DNA from: Brachybacterium halotolerans
GTDB taxonomy: Bacteria > Actinomycetota > Actinomycetes > Actinomycetales > Dermabacteraceae
Reading direction: 5' to 3'
Length of the DNA: 64,000 nucleotides
Assembly: GCF_016623465.1 (NCBI RefSeq)
Contig: NZ_JAEDAJ010000001.1
Location: 689,963-753,962 of the forward strand
Positions 37,104-44,646 of the stretch are shown piece by piece. The translations under genes were made by a program, and so were the position numbers. Each line of letters starts with the position of its first letter. The first letter of the stretch is position 1. The notes beneath the pieces were generated by a model, which was not told the origin of the DNA, made no database searches, and saw nothing but the letters and a program-made list of their open reading frames with translations.

Positions 37104-37874
37104 TCAGGACATCTGTCGTGGGGCACCTCGTGACGCCGGTCCCTGATCGCTCTCTAACCCGGCCAGCACCTCGCGGATCACGGCCGCGGGGTCGCTCGCG
37201 CCCATGATCGCGCGCACCAGGGCGACCCCGGCGACACCGGTCGCGGCGAGCGCGGGGACGTCGGCGGGCGTCACGTCGCCGATCGCGACGATCGGCAGGC
37301 GCGTGTTCGCGAGCAGCGTCCGGTAGCCGTCGATGCCCAGCGGCGTGCGACCCGAGTCCTTCGTGGGCGTGGGCCGGAAGGGACCGGCGCCCACGTAGTC
37401 CAGCAGCTCCGCCTGCGCCTCGGCGGACTTCACGAGGTCGAGGGTGCCCGTGGTCAGCCCGATGATCGCGTCCGGGCCCAGCAGCGCGCGAGCCGCGGTG
37501 ACGGGCAGGTCGTCCTGGCCGAGGTGGACGCCGTGCACGTGCGCGCCGCGCGCCCGGGCGGCGAAGGCGACGTCCGCCCGGTCGTCGACCAGGACCCGGC
37601 ACGCGGGAGCGACGGAGCCGACCGCACGGGCCACCGCGGTCACGAGACCGAGCAGCTCACGGGCCTCGAGCCCCTTCGCACGGACCTGGACGATGCCCGC
37701 GCCGGCCGCGGCGGCGGCAGCCGCGGTCTCCACGGTGCGGCGGTCGCTCCCGGAGGTCACGAGGTAGCAGCGCAGGTCGAGCGGCGCCGGGGCCGCCCCG
37801 TCTCCGTCCAGGCCCGGGTGGTCGTGGGCGTAGTCGTGGCCGTGGTCCCGATGGTGATCATGGGGCAGGGTCAT
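37104..37874 (-). CDS. thiE: Thiamine-phosphate synthase with His-rich N-terminus
   Basis: A 256-residue enzyme joining HMP-PP and thiazole phosphate to thiamine phosphate. TIM-barrel motifs are present: VQVRAKGLEARELL, HLGQDDLP, GAGPFRPTPTKDSGR (phosphate-binding loop), and AIGDVTPADVPALAATGVAG. The first 30 residues are unusual: MTLPHDHHRDHGHDYAHDH is rich in His and Asp and could bind metal. The ATG overlaps the thiM stop by 4 nt. It is the last gene of a riboswitch-controlled operon (MFS transporter, thiM, thiE). Confidence 0.94.
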   Translation of the reverse strand: MTLPHDHHRDHGHDYAHDHPGLDGDGAAPAPLDLRCYLVTSGSDRRTVETAAAAAAAGAGIVQVRAKGLEARELLGLVTAVARAVGSVAPACRVLVDDRADVAFAARARGAHVHGVHLGQDDLPVTAARALLGPDAIIGLTTGTLDLVKSAEAQAELLDYVGAGPFRPTPTKDSGRTPLGIDGYRTLLANTRLPIVAIGDVTPADVPALAATGVAGVALVRAIMGASDPAAVIREVLAGLESDQGPASRGAPRQMS

Positions 37875-38818
37875 CGGTCCTCCTCGGCGGTCTGCAGGGC
37901 GTGCTCGCCGATCTCGTCCAGGGCATCGAGCAGGGCGGTGCGAAAGGCACCGGGCCGCGGCGCGCACCGAGCGGCGCGCTCCCCCGCGACGTCGAGCCAC
38001 ACGGTCGCGGCGTGTGCGGCGTGTGCGGCGCGAGCGACACGAGCTGCGAGGTCCGATGGCCCGACGGGCGGATCGGGGGGCCCGATCCTCTCCACCGCGA
38101 CGAGGCACGCGGCGGTGAGCGCCCCGAGCAGGCAGCCGGTGCCGGTCACGCGCGTGAGCAGCGGATGGCCCCGTCGGACCTCGATCCCCGGTGTGCCGTC
38201 CTCATCGGAATCACCCGTTCCTGCACCTGCACCTGCACCTGCACCTGCACCTGCACCTGCACCGACGATCCGGTCGACGGGACCCGAGACGGCCACCGCC
38301 CCGCCGGTGAGGGCGACGATCTCGCGGGCGGCGCCCCGAGCGCTCTCAATTCCGTCGCTCGCGTCGGCCCCGCGTCCGCCGGACCCTCCGCGCAGCGCGA
38401 GGACCTCCGAGGCGTTCCCGCGCACCACGTCCGGACGCAGCCCCACGAGCTCGCGGGCGAGGGCCGTGCGCACGGGCGCGCGCCCGATCGCGGTCGGATC
38501 GAGCACCCAGGGGTGACCGGCCGCGATGCTCGCGGCCACGGTCGCGGGAATGCCCGACATCGCATCGGTGCTGAGGGTCCCGAGGTTCACCAGCAGCGCG
38601 TCGGCCGCTCCGGTGACCACGGGCGCCTCGGCCTCCGTCTCCGTCATCATCGGGCGCGCGCCGGCGGCGAGCAGCCCGTCCGCCACGATGCCCATCGACA
38701 CCGTCGCGGTGAGGCAGTGGACGAGCGGCGGGCACCGGCGCACCTCGGCGATCACCGGGGCGACCGCGCGCAGGTCCGCATCGTCGCCGTGCTCGTGCGG
38801 ATGCTCGTCGTGGCTCAT
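37871..38818 (-). CDS. thiM: Hydroxyethylthiazole kinase
   Basis: A 315-residue salvage kinase phosphorylating 4-methyl-5-hydroxyethylthiazole. It has PLVHCLTATVSM near the N-terminus, ARPMMTETEAEAP, WVLDPTAIG, RGNASEVLAL and the anion-hole motif VTGTGCLLGA. Two features are odd: an N-terminal MSHDEHPHEHGDD tract, and a run of seven Gly-Ala pairs (about residues 187-200) encoded by a hexanucleotide repeat. It overlaps the transporter upstream and thiE downstream by 4 nt each. With thiE and no thiC/thiG here, the operon is aimed at salvage of thiazole and HMP. Confidence 0.93.
   Translation of the reverse strand: MSHDEHPHEHGDDADLRAVAPVIAEVRRCPPLVHCLTATVSMGIVADGLLAAGARPMMTETEAEAPVVTGAADALLVNLGTLSTDAMSGIPATVAASIAAGHPWVLDPTAIGRAPVRTALARELVGLRPDVVRGNASEVLALRGGSGGRGADASDGIESARGAAREIVALTGGAVAVSGPVDRIVGAGAGAGAGAGAGAGTGDSDEDGTPGIEVRRGHPLLTRVTGTGCLLGALTAACLVAVERIGPPDPPVGPSDLAARVARAAHAAHAATVWLDVAGERAARCAPRPGAFRTALLDALDEIGEHALQTAEEDR
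38221..38262. repeat. Hexanucleotide microsatellite (CTGCAC)7 inside thiM
   Basis: Seven perfect copies of CTGCAC on the plus strand encode the Gly-Ala run of ThiM. The unit keeps the frame, so slippage would vary protein length only. Confidence 0.95.
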
Positions 38819-40224
38819 CGCCCACTCCCGCGGCCGTCCCGTGAGGCAACGGCATCGAGGTCCCGATCGATCTCAACCGCCGACAGCCGCGGCCCGAGCG
38901 CCGCGCCGAGGACGAGGAGGATCCCGCCGAGCACGAGCAGCGCGAGCACCGCGGCGCGCGGCCCGAGCAGCGCCGAGAGCCAGGGCAGGTAGAACGGGTA
39001 GAGCGCGGGAAGGATCAGCGAGAGGCTGTAGCCCATCCCGTAGCCCGTGGACCGCACCGACGTCGGGAAGCGCTCGGAGAGGTAGGCGGAGACCGGCCCG
39101 TACGCGGCGACGGTGACGACCTGGAGCGCCGCGGCGAGCACGGCCGCACCGGCCAGAGTGCTCGAGCCCACCGCCGTCCACCACAGCACCGGGCCCAGCA
39201 CGGTCGCCGCGATCCCCCACCCGATGAGCAGTCGGCGCCTGCCGGTGCTCGTGGAGAGATGCCCGGCGAGCGCCATCGCGAGCGCCTGCGCGCATGAGGC
39301 GATGCCCATCGCGACCGAGACGCTGGTCGCCGGAAGGCCCGTGTCCTCGCCGAGCTGGGCGGTGAGCATGATGACGGTCGTGTTCGTGAGCAGCCACAGC
39401 CCCGTCATCAGGGTGAAGACCTGCCAGAAGGCGCACGCCCAGCGTCCGCGCAGCATGGCCGCGATGCCCGTGACGGCGGGCTCGTCCTTCGGCTCGGGCC
39501 CCTGGGGCCGCTCGCGCTCGCGCCGGGCGATCGGCGCGTCGACCACGCGCCGTCGGTAGTAGACCAGCATGCCGAGGGAGGCGAGCGCCCCGAGCACGAA
39601 CAGCGCGCGCCAGCCCCAGGCGGCATAGGCGTCGGGCCCCAGGACCAGCAGCAGCGCGGCGGTCGCGAAGGCGATCGCGGCCTGCGCCCACGGCGCCATC
39701 GAGAGGATGAGCCCGCTCATGATGCCGCGCCGTCGCGGGGCCGACCATTCCATGGCCAGGGGGATCGCGGCCGAGTACTCGCCGGCCACGAAGATCCCGC
39801 CGAGGAAGCGCAGGCAGAGGATCAGACCGATCGTCCCCGCACCCAGCAGCTCATGGGTGGGCAAGGCGGCGATCAGCAGGGCGCAGGCGGCCGTGCCGGT
39901 GATCGCGACCTTCGTGGTGCGCGTGCGCCCCAGGCGGTCCGAGATCCTGCCGAAGACCATGCCGCCGACGGGCCTGCCCAGCATCATCGCGATGACCACG
40001 ATCGCTCCCGTGGTGGCGGCGATCCCCGGGCCCGCGACGACGGCGAGCGCCGGGGTCAGCGCGGTGAGCGGCAGGAACACGTGGACGTTGTCGATGAAGT
40101 TGCCGACCACCCCGGCGCGCAGTGCGGCGCGGCCCTCGGGCGGCAGCTGCGGCGTCGGCCCCGCCGGCGGCGGGTGGGCCGCGGCGGCGGTCGTGGTCGG
40201 GCTCTCGGGCAGACGTGACCGCAT
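38815..40224 (-). CDS. MFS transporter under TPP-riboswitch control, candidate thiamine-precursor importer
   Basis: A 469-residue 12-helix major facilitator resembling the metabolite:H+ symporter branch: motif A GRISDRLGRTRTTK, then FVAGEYSAAIPLAMEWSAPR after helix 4. The N-terminal 30 residues and C-terminal tail are cytoplasmic-like. The substrate is not visible from sequence, but a TPP riboswitch directly upstream and ATGA coupling to thiM suggest uptake of thiamine, hydroxyethylthiazole or HMP. I chose the ATG at 40224: GAAGGGATGTCCGCC precedes it, whereas the ATG at 40233 has no spacer from the SD. Confidence 0.88.
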   Translation of the reverse strand: MRSRLPESPTTTAAAAHPPPAGPTPQLPPEGRAALRAGVVGNFIDNVHVFLPLTALTPALAVVAGPGIAATTGAIVVIAMMLGRPVGGMVFGRISDRLGRTRTTKVAITGTAACALLIAALPTHELLGAGTIGLILCLRFLGGIFVAGEYSAAIPLAMEWSAPRRRGIMSGLILSMAPWAQAAIAFATAALLLVLGPDAYAAWGWRALFVLGALASLGMLVYYRRRVVDAPIARRERERPQGPEPKDEPAVTGIAAMLRGRWACAFWQVFTLMTGLWLLTNTTVIMLTAQLGEDTGLPATSVSVAMGIASCAQALAMALAGHLSTSTGRRRLLIGWGIAATVLGPVLWWTAVGSSTLAGAAVLAAALQVVTVAAYGPVSAYLSERFPTSVRSTGYGMGYSLSLILPALYPFYLPWLSALLGPRAAVLALLVLGGILLVLGAALGPRLSAVEIDRDLDAVASRDGRGSGR

Positions 40225-40227
40225 GGC

Positions 40228-40303
40228 GGACATCCCTTCGTCAGTGCGAACTGCATCAGGTTCCACGGGTGTGATCTCAGCGCGCGCGGCGCACCCCGTG
40301 TCC
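40228..40303 (-). promoter_or_regulatory. TPP riboswitch (THI element)
   Basis: On the minus strand the conserved core is complete: CACGGGGTGC, then CTGAGATCACACCCG, then GAACCTGATGCAGTTCGCAC, ending CTGACGAAGGGA. P1 can form between GGACA (40303-40299) and TGTCC (40232-40228). The P1 3' side lies next to the GAAGGG Shine-Dalgarno sequence, so TPP binding should repress translation of the transporter-thiM-thiE operon. Confidence 0.93.
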
Positions 40304-40369
40304 GGCTCGCCAGTATTCCAGAGCCGCCGACGGGGCCGCGGCGCCGTCCGCGGCGACTACCCTTGCCAC

Positions 40370-42292
40370 GTGAGCACTTCGAACCGTGGAACCGCCGACC
40401 GCATCGTCTGGGTCGACTGCGAGATGACCGGACTGGACAAGGAGAAGGACGCGCTCGTCGAGATCGCCGTCCTGGTCACCGATGGTGACCTCAACATCCT
40501 CGGGGAGGGCGTGGACGTGGTCGTCAGGCCCCCGGCCGAGGCGCTGGAGCAGATGGGCGACTTCGTGCGCACCATGCACACGAACTCCGGGCTGCTGGAG
40601 GAGCTGGACGCGGGCATCACCCTCGAGGCCGCGCAGGAGCAGTGCCTGGCCTACGTGCGCGAGCACTGCCCGGAGGCCGGCAAGGCGCCGCTCGCGGGCA
40701 ACTCCGTGGGCACCGACCGCGTGTTCCTCGACAAGGACGTGCCGGAGTTCGCAGCCTGGCTCTCCTATCGCACGATCGACGTCTCGAGCCTCAAGGAGCT
40801 CGCCAAGCGCTGGTTCCCCCGCGTCTTCTACAACACGCCCGCCAAGCACGGGGGCCACCGCGCCCTCGCCGACATCCGCGAGTCCATCCAGGAGCTCAAG
40901 TACTACCGCGAGGTGCTGTTCGTGGCCGACCCGGGGCCGACGACCGCGCAGGCCCAGGCCGCCGCGCGCACCTTCGAGCTCACGGCCGACGGCGAGAGCG
41001 CCGACGGGTCCGACGACGCGGCCGCAGGCGCCGCGGGCTCCTCCGCACCGGCGGTGCCCTGGCTGCAGCGCGCCACCCATCGCACCTGGCTGGACTCCGA
41101 GGGCGAGGAGCTGCTCGTCTTCGGCGCCGAGTCGCTGCGGGAGGACGGCGGCTTCGGATGGCTCGACGAGGACGGCGAGCTCGACGGCGACAAGCCGGCC
41201 GAGCTCTGGGTGACCTGCCGCATGACCCACTGCTTCGCGCTCGCCACGATGCTGGGCAGCCCCGAGTACGGGCGCTTCGTGGACCACGGCATCGAGTCCC
41301 TGCGCACCGTCTTCAGGGACGAGGAGCACGGCGGCTGGTTCTCGAAGATCGCCGGGGAGACCGTCATCGACGACGCCAAGGAGGCCTACGCGCACGCGTT
41401 CGTGGTGCTCGCGGCCGCCTCCGCGACCGCCGCCGGACGCCCGCACGCCGCGGAGCTGCTCGAGGAGGCCCTGGGCGTCCTCGACGAGAAGTTCTACGAC
41501 GAGGAGGCGGGGATGAGCGTGGACACCTTCGACCGCGCCTTCGCCGTCTGCGAGGAGTACCGGGGCATCAACGCGAACATGCACACGACCGAGGCCCTGC
41601 TCGCCGCGGCCGACGTCACCGGGGAGCGCCGCTGGCTGGACCGGGCCGTGGGCATCATGACCCGGGCGATCGACGAGTTCGCGCGCGAGCAGGACTGGCT
41701 GCTGCCGGAGCACTTCGACACCTCGTGGAACCCGATCCTCGACTACAACGAGGACAAGCCGGCCGACCCGTTCCGCCCCTACGGCGCGACCGTCGGCCAT
41801 TGGCTCGAGTGGTCCCGCCTGGTGCTGCACGGGCGCGCCGCGCTGCTCGCGAAGGACGGCGAGGCACCCGAGTGGATGCTCGAGGCCGCGAACGCCCTCA
41901 TGGGCAGGGCCGACGACGCCTTCGGCATGGACGGCGAGCCCGGCTTCCCCTACACGGTGGACTGGGACGGCACGCCCGTGGTGCACGAGCGCATGCACTG
42001 GGTCGCCGCCGAGGCGACCGCCGCCGCGGCCGCGATGTTCCAGGTGACGGGCGACCGGAAGTGGGCCGACCGCTACCAGGCCTGGTGGGAGTACGTCAGC
42101 GAGTTCCTGCTGGATCCCGAGCGGGGCAGCTGGCACCACGAGCTGGACCGGCGCAACCAGCCCCAGGCGCGCACCTGGGAGGGCAAGCCGGACATCTACC
42201 ACGCCTACCAGGCCACGCTCATCCCGCGACTGCCCGTCACCCCGACCATGGCCGCCGCGGTCCGCGACGGCCTGGTCGACGAGATCGGCTGA
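40370..42292 (+). CDS. orn: Oligoribonuclease fused in frame to an AGE-family epimerase/isomerase
   Basis: A single 640-residue frame. Residues 10-200 are a complete DEDDh oligoribonuclease: WVDCEMTGL (Asp16, Glu18), GNSVGTDRVFL, and HGGHRALADIRESI with the catalytic His and Asp. It normally destroys 2-5-nt RNAs and linear c-di-nucleotides. After an Ala/Asp/Ser-rich linker (about 200-225) comes a full alpha/alpha-barrel N-acylglucosamine 2-epimerase-like domain: LREDGGFGWLDEDG, VTCRMTHCFALATML, HTTEALLAA and MHWVAAEATAAAA. There is no stop or ribosome site between them. The GTG start lies at 40370 and the upstream region is divergent from the riboswitch operon. Confidence 0.86.
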   Translation: MSTSNRGTADRIVWVDCEMTGLDKEKDALVEIAVLVTDGDLNILGEGVDVVVRPPAEALEQMGDFVRTMHTNSGLLEELDAGITLEAAQEQCLAYVREHCPEAGKAPLAGNSVGTDRVFLDKDVPEFAAWLSYRTIDVSSLKELAKRWFPRVFYNTPAKHGGHRALADIRESIQELKYYREVLFVADPGPTTAQAQAAARTFELTADGESADGSDDAAAGAAGSSAPAVPWLQRATHRTWLDSEGEELLVFGAESLREDGGFGWLDEDGELDGDKPAELWVTCRMTHCFALATMLGSPEYGRFVDHGIESLRTVFRDEEHGGWFSKIAGETVIDDAKEAYAHAFVVLAAASATAAGRPHAAELLEEALGVLDEKFYDEEAGMSVDTFDRAFAVCEEYRGINANMHTTEALLAAADVTGERRWLDRAVGIMTRAIDEFAREQDWLLPEHFDTSWNPILDYNEDKPADPFRPYGATVGHWLEWSRLVLHGRAALLAKDGEAPEWMLEAANALMGRADDAFGMDGEPGFPYTVDWDGTPVVHERMHWVAAEATAAAAAMFQVTGDRKWADRYQAWWEYVSEFLLDPERGSWHHELDRRNQPQARTWEGKPDIYHAYQATLIPRLPVTPTMAAAVRDGLVDEIG

Positions 42293-42300
42293 TTCAGCCT

Positions 42301-42330
42301 GGCGGCGCCGCCCTCACATGCGGCGCCGCC
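42301..42330. terminator. Bidirectional hairpin between convergent genes
   Basis: GGCGGCGCC and GGCGCCGCC form a 9-bp stem with a 12-nt loop, located 8 nt after the Orn fusion stop and just before the convergent kinase-fusion stop. It could end both transcripts. Confidence 0.65.
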
Positions 42331-42331
42331 C

Positions 42332-43306
42332 TCAGCCCCGGTCGAGGGCGGCGTCGAGGCGCTCGATCTTCCCGTCGAGCTCGCCCTCGTGCCCGGGGCG
42401 GATATCGGCCTTGAGCACGAGGGAGACGCGCGAGCCGAAGCGGCCGGCCTCGGCCGTCGCGCGTCGCACGACGTCCATCACCTCGTCCCAGTCGCCCTCG
42501 ATCTCGGTGAACATCGAGCTGGTGCGGTTCGGGAGCCCGGACTCCCGGACCACGCGGACGGCGGCGGCGACGGCGTCGTGGACGCTCGCGGCGTCGGATC
42601 CCTCGGCGAGGTCGCGGGTGAGGCCGGGATCGGAGGGCTCACCGGTGGGCTGGACGGAGAAGGCGATGATCATGCCCCCACTGTTCTCCCCCATCGGCCC
42701 GCGGGCAAGCGCATCATGCGCTGACGACGGCCCGCGGCTCCTCGAGATCCACTCCCGCAGCCGCGAGACCGTGTCCACGACGGGTGTCCCGGTCGTGTCG
42801 ATGACCTCGACCTGCCACGCGCGCGGCCTCCCGGCGGGAGGCAGCCAGCGCTCCCATCGCATGCCCGGCTCGCCCGTCGCGACGATCACCTCGGGGGCGT
42901 GGGCGGGGTCCGCGGCGTGCCGCCGGTGCCAGCGAGCCCATCCCAGGAACGCGTCGACCTGCGTCGGCGACCACGTCCCGGGATCACGGGCCGCCAATCG
43001 GCGTCGGCGCACCTCGTCCGCGACGTCGAGGAGGCACACCGCCGCGCGCAGGTCTGCGACTTCCGGGACCGCCAGCAGTTCGCCGATCGGCGACTGGCCC
43101 GTGAGCAGCAGGTCCACACCGTGTTCCTCGAGCCGGATCGCCTCGCGCACCCACCAGCGCAGTTCGCGCTGGCGCCAGGCGGTGTCGGCATCGCTCGGCA
43201 CGCCGCGCTCGTCGCTGTCGTGGACCACGAGGCGCGGAAGATCAGCGCACGAGAAGGCCGCCGTGGTCTTCCCGGAGCAGCTGGAGCCGGTCACGAGCAG
43301 GAGCAT
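42332..43306 (-). CDS. P-loop nucleotide kinase fused to MTH1187-type thiamine-binding domain
   Basis: A 324-residue frame. Residues 1-190 are a small P-loop kinase or ATPase with Walker A GSSCSGKTT at the N-terminus (MLLLVTGSSCSGKTTAAF) and helical lid regions. Residues 212-324 match the MTH1187/YkoF-like thiamine-binding family (MIIAFSVQPTGE, SSMFTEIEGDWDEVMDVVRR). No stop separates the two, so translation from 43306 must run through. An internal ATG at 42673 could also make the 113-residue domain alone, but its ribosome site is weak. The substrates are unknown. A fusion is unusual; a missed frameshift in the sequence would be the alternative. Confidence 0.75.
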   Translation of the reverse strand: MLLLVTGSSCSGKTTAAFSCADLPRLVVHDSDERGVPSDADTAWRQRELRWWVREAIRLEEHGVDLLLTGQSPIGELLAVPEVADLRAAVCLLDVADEVRRRRLAARDPGTWSPTQVDAFLGWARWHRRHAADPAHAPEVIVATGEPGMRWERWLPPAGRPRAWQVEVIDTTGTPVVDTVSRLREWISRSRGPSSAHDALARGPMGENSGGMIIAFSVQPTGEPSDPGLTRDLAEGSDAASVHDAVAAAVRVVRESGLPNRTSSMFTEIEGDWDEVMDVVRRATAEAGRFGSRVSLVLKADIRPGHEGELDGKIERLDAALDRG

Positions 43307-43318
43307 GCGGCGAGCCTG

Positions 43319-43561
43319 TCATGACGAGGCGGGATCCGGCTCCTGCTTTTCGGGCCTCTGCGACAGGGCCGGCCTCACCCCGCGATGGGCGGCCGCATCC
43401 CTCTCGGCATCGAGCCGACGGTGGGCCTCGATCACGCCCGCGCGCACCGCGGACCGGATCACCCAGTACGCGACGACAGCGACCGTCACCCAGAACATCA
43501 CGAAGACCAGCAGCATGAGGATCTCCCACCCTGCGAATCCTCCCCCGTCGACCGCTCCCAT
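43319..43561 (-). CDS. Small single-span membrane protein
   Basis: An 80-residue protein with one membrane helix near residues 12-38 (WEILMLLVFVMFWVTVAVVAYWVI) followed by a charged cytoplasmic tail (HRRLDAERDAAAHRGVRP). GGGGGAGCACAC precedes the ATG. It ends 12 nt before the kinase-fusion start and probably shares its transcript. I do not recognise the family; short proteins of this shape are common in actinobacteria. Confidence 0.65.
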   Translation of the reverse strand: MGAVDGGGFAGWEILMLLVFVMFWVTVAVVAYWVIRSAVRAGVIEAHRRLDAERDAAAHRGVRPALSQRPEKQEPDPASS

Positions 43562-43757
43562 GTGTGCTCCCCCTCGTCTGTCCGCCGGCTCGTGGGCCGA
43601 CTGCTCCATCGGGCCCGGAGTCCTCCGGACCGATGCCCCAGTCTGCCGTGCCGGCGAAGTGCAAGGCGTCTCACAGCGAGAACCCCCGTCCGAGGGTGCG
43701 GAGCAGGGCCGACGCCCGGTATGCTTGCTTCTCGTTGCGGTCCTCGGAGCGCACATG

Positions 43758-43833
43758 GTGGTCGTAGCTCAGTAGGTAGAGCTCCTGGTTGTGGTCCAGG
43801 CGGTCGCGGGTTCAAATCCCGTCGATCACCCCA
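43758..43833 (+). tRNA. tRNA-His (GTG)
   Basis: A 76-nt cloverleaf with encoded CCA: acceptor GTGGTCG paired with CGATCAC, discriminator C, anticodon loop TTGTGGT with GTG, T-arm GGTTCAAATCC. The preceding base 43757 is G, as expected for the G-1 that pairs with C73 in tRNA-His. A terminator follows at once. Confidence 0.95.
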
Positions 43834-43837
43834 AGAA

Positions 43838-43861
43838 ACGCCCTGGTGACAGGGCGTTTTT
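43838..43861 (+). terminator. Terminator of tRNA-His
   Basis: A stem ACGCCCT/AGGGCGT with a 6-nt loop is followed by a T6 run, a textbook intrinsic terminator starting 5 nt after the tRNA CCA. Confidence 0.9.
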
Positions 43862-44646
43862 TCTGTCCGGAGGGTTATCCGGACATCGTCGTTGACACCA
43901 GCGGCGCCCAGCGAGCCGATGCACCCGCCGCACCGCACCCCGCTCTCATGCGACGCCGCCTCTCCCGCCTCCCACTGCAGCCCGCCACTGCCCGCCGCTG
44001 CCCGGGAATCATTCGAATCTCGATGGATTGGATTCATGATCGTTGCGCGGGAGATACCCCGCACCCATTCTCCGAACCCCTCGACCCGCGTGCGCACCGC
44101 GATCCGCCCTCACCCGGGCTTTATTCTTCCTCCATATCTCCCGTCAATTCACTTACCGTTCGTCCGCATTCCGTTCACCGCCCGTACACCTGACGTACCG
44201 TGCCCGTTCCCTCAGCCGGTGAAGTCGACCACGGATCCCCGTCCGAGCCTGTTCCGCGCACCTCGCCGGGCCAGAAACCAGCACCCGTCGATGCCGGGTC
44301 GCGACGCCGCGACCTGCACGCCATGGCCGCCGATGTTCCTCACCTGGGGTGATACCGCGTTCGCCCACCGCACCCGACGGCGGCCCGCCCCGCGATCACC
44401 GGCCCCGCACCCCGCCCTCGCCGCCCGTCCGCCGCGGTGGCCCCCGTCGGCCTGCGGGATCTCGCCAACACACCGACGCGACACGACCGATTTCCCGCGG
44501 CGATGCTGGGCTAGACTCGCCGCAAGCATTTCGGTCGCCCGCCCGGAACAACGAACGCATCGAATTCACGGGCACACGCACGAAATGCATCACAGACTCC
44601 AGGCGTCACCTCCTGCAGCAAGCGATGAGAGGCAAGGATTCACCAG
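43862..44646. other. Long intergenic region before the pyruvyltransferase-nitroreductase gene
   Basis: About 785 nt, visibly richer in A and T in places (for example 44020-44160). Plus-strand open frames here are Pro/Arg/His-rich and look non-coding. No second copy of the tRNA-His 3' end was seen. It presumably carries the promoter and a long leader of the gene at 44647. Confidence 0.45.

Noticed and set aside
38815-40266. Using the first ATG (40266) of the transporter frame
   Set aside because: That start lies within the riboswitch; the ATG at 40224 has properly spaced GAAGGG after the switch.
43862-44646. A 252-codon plus-strand frame before the pyruvyltransferase gene
   Set aside because: Its product is Pro/Arg/His-rich with no ribosome site and no family match, and overlaps the start of the real gene.
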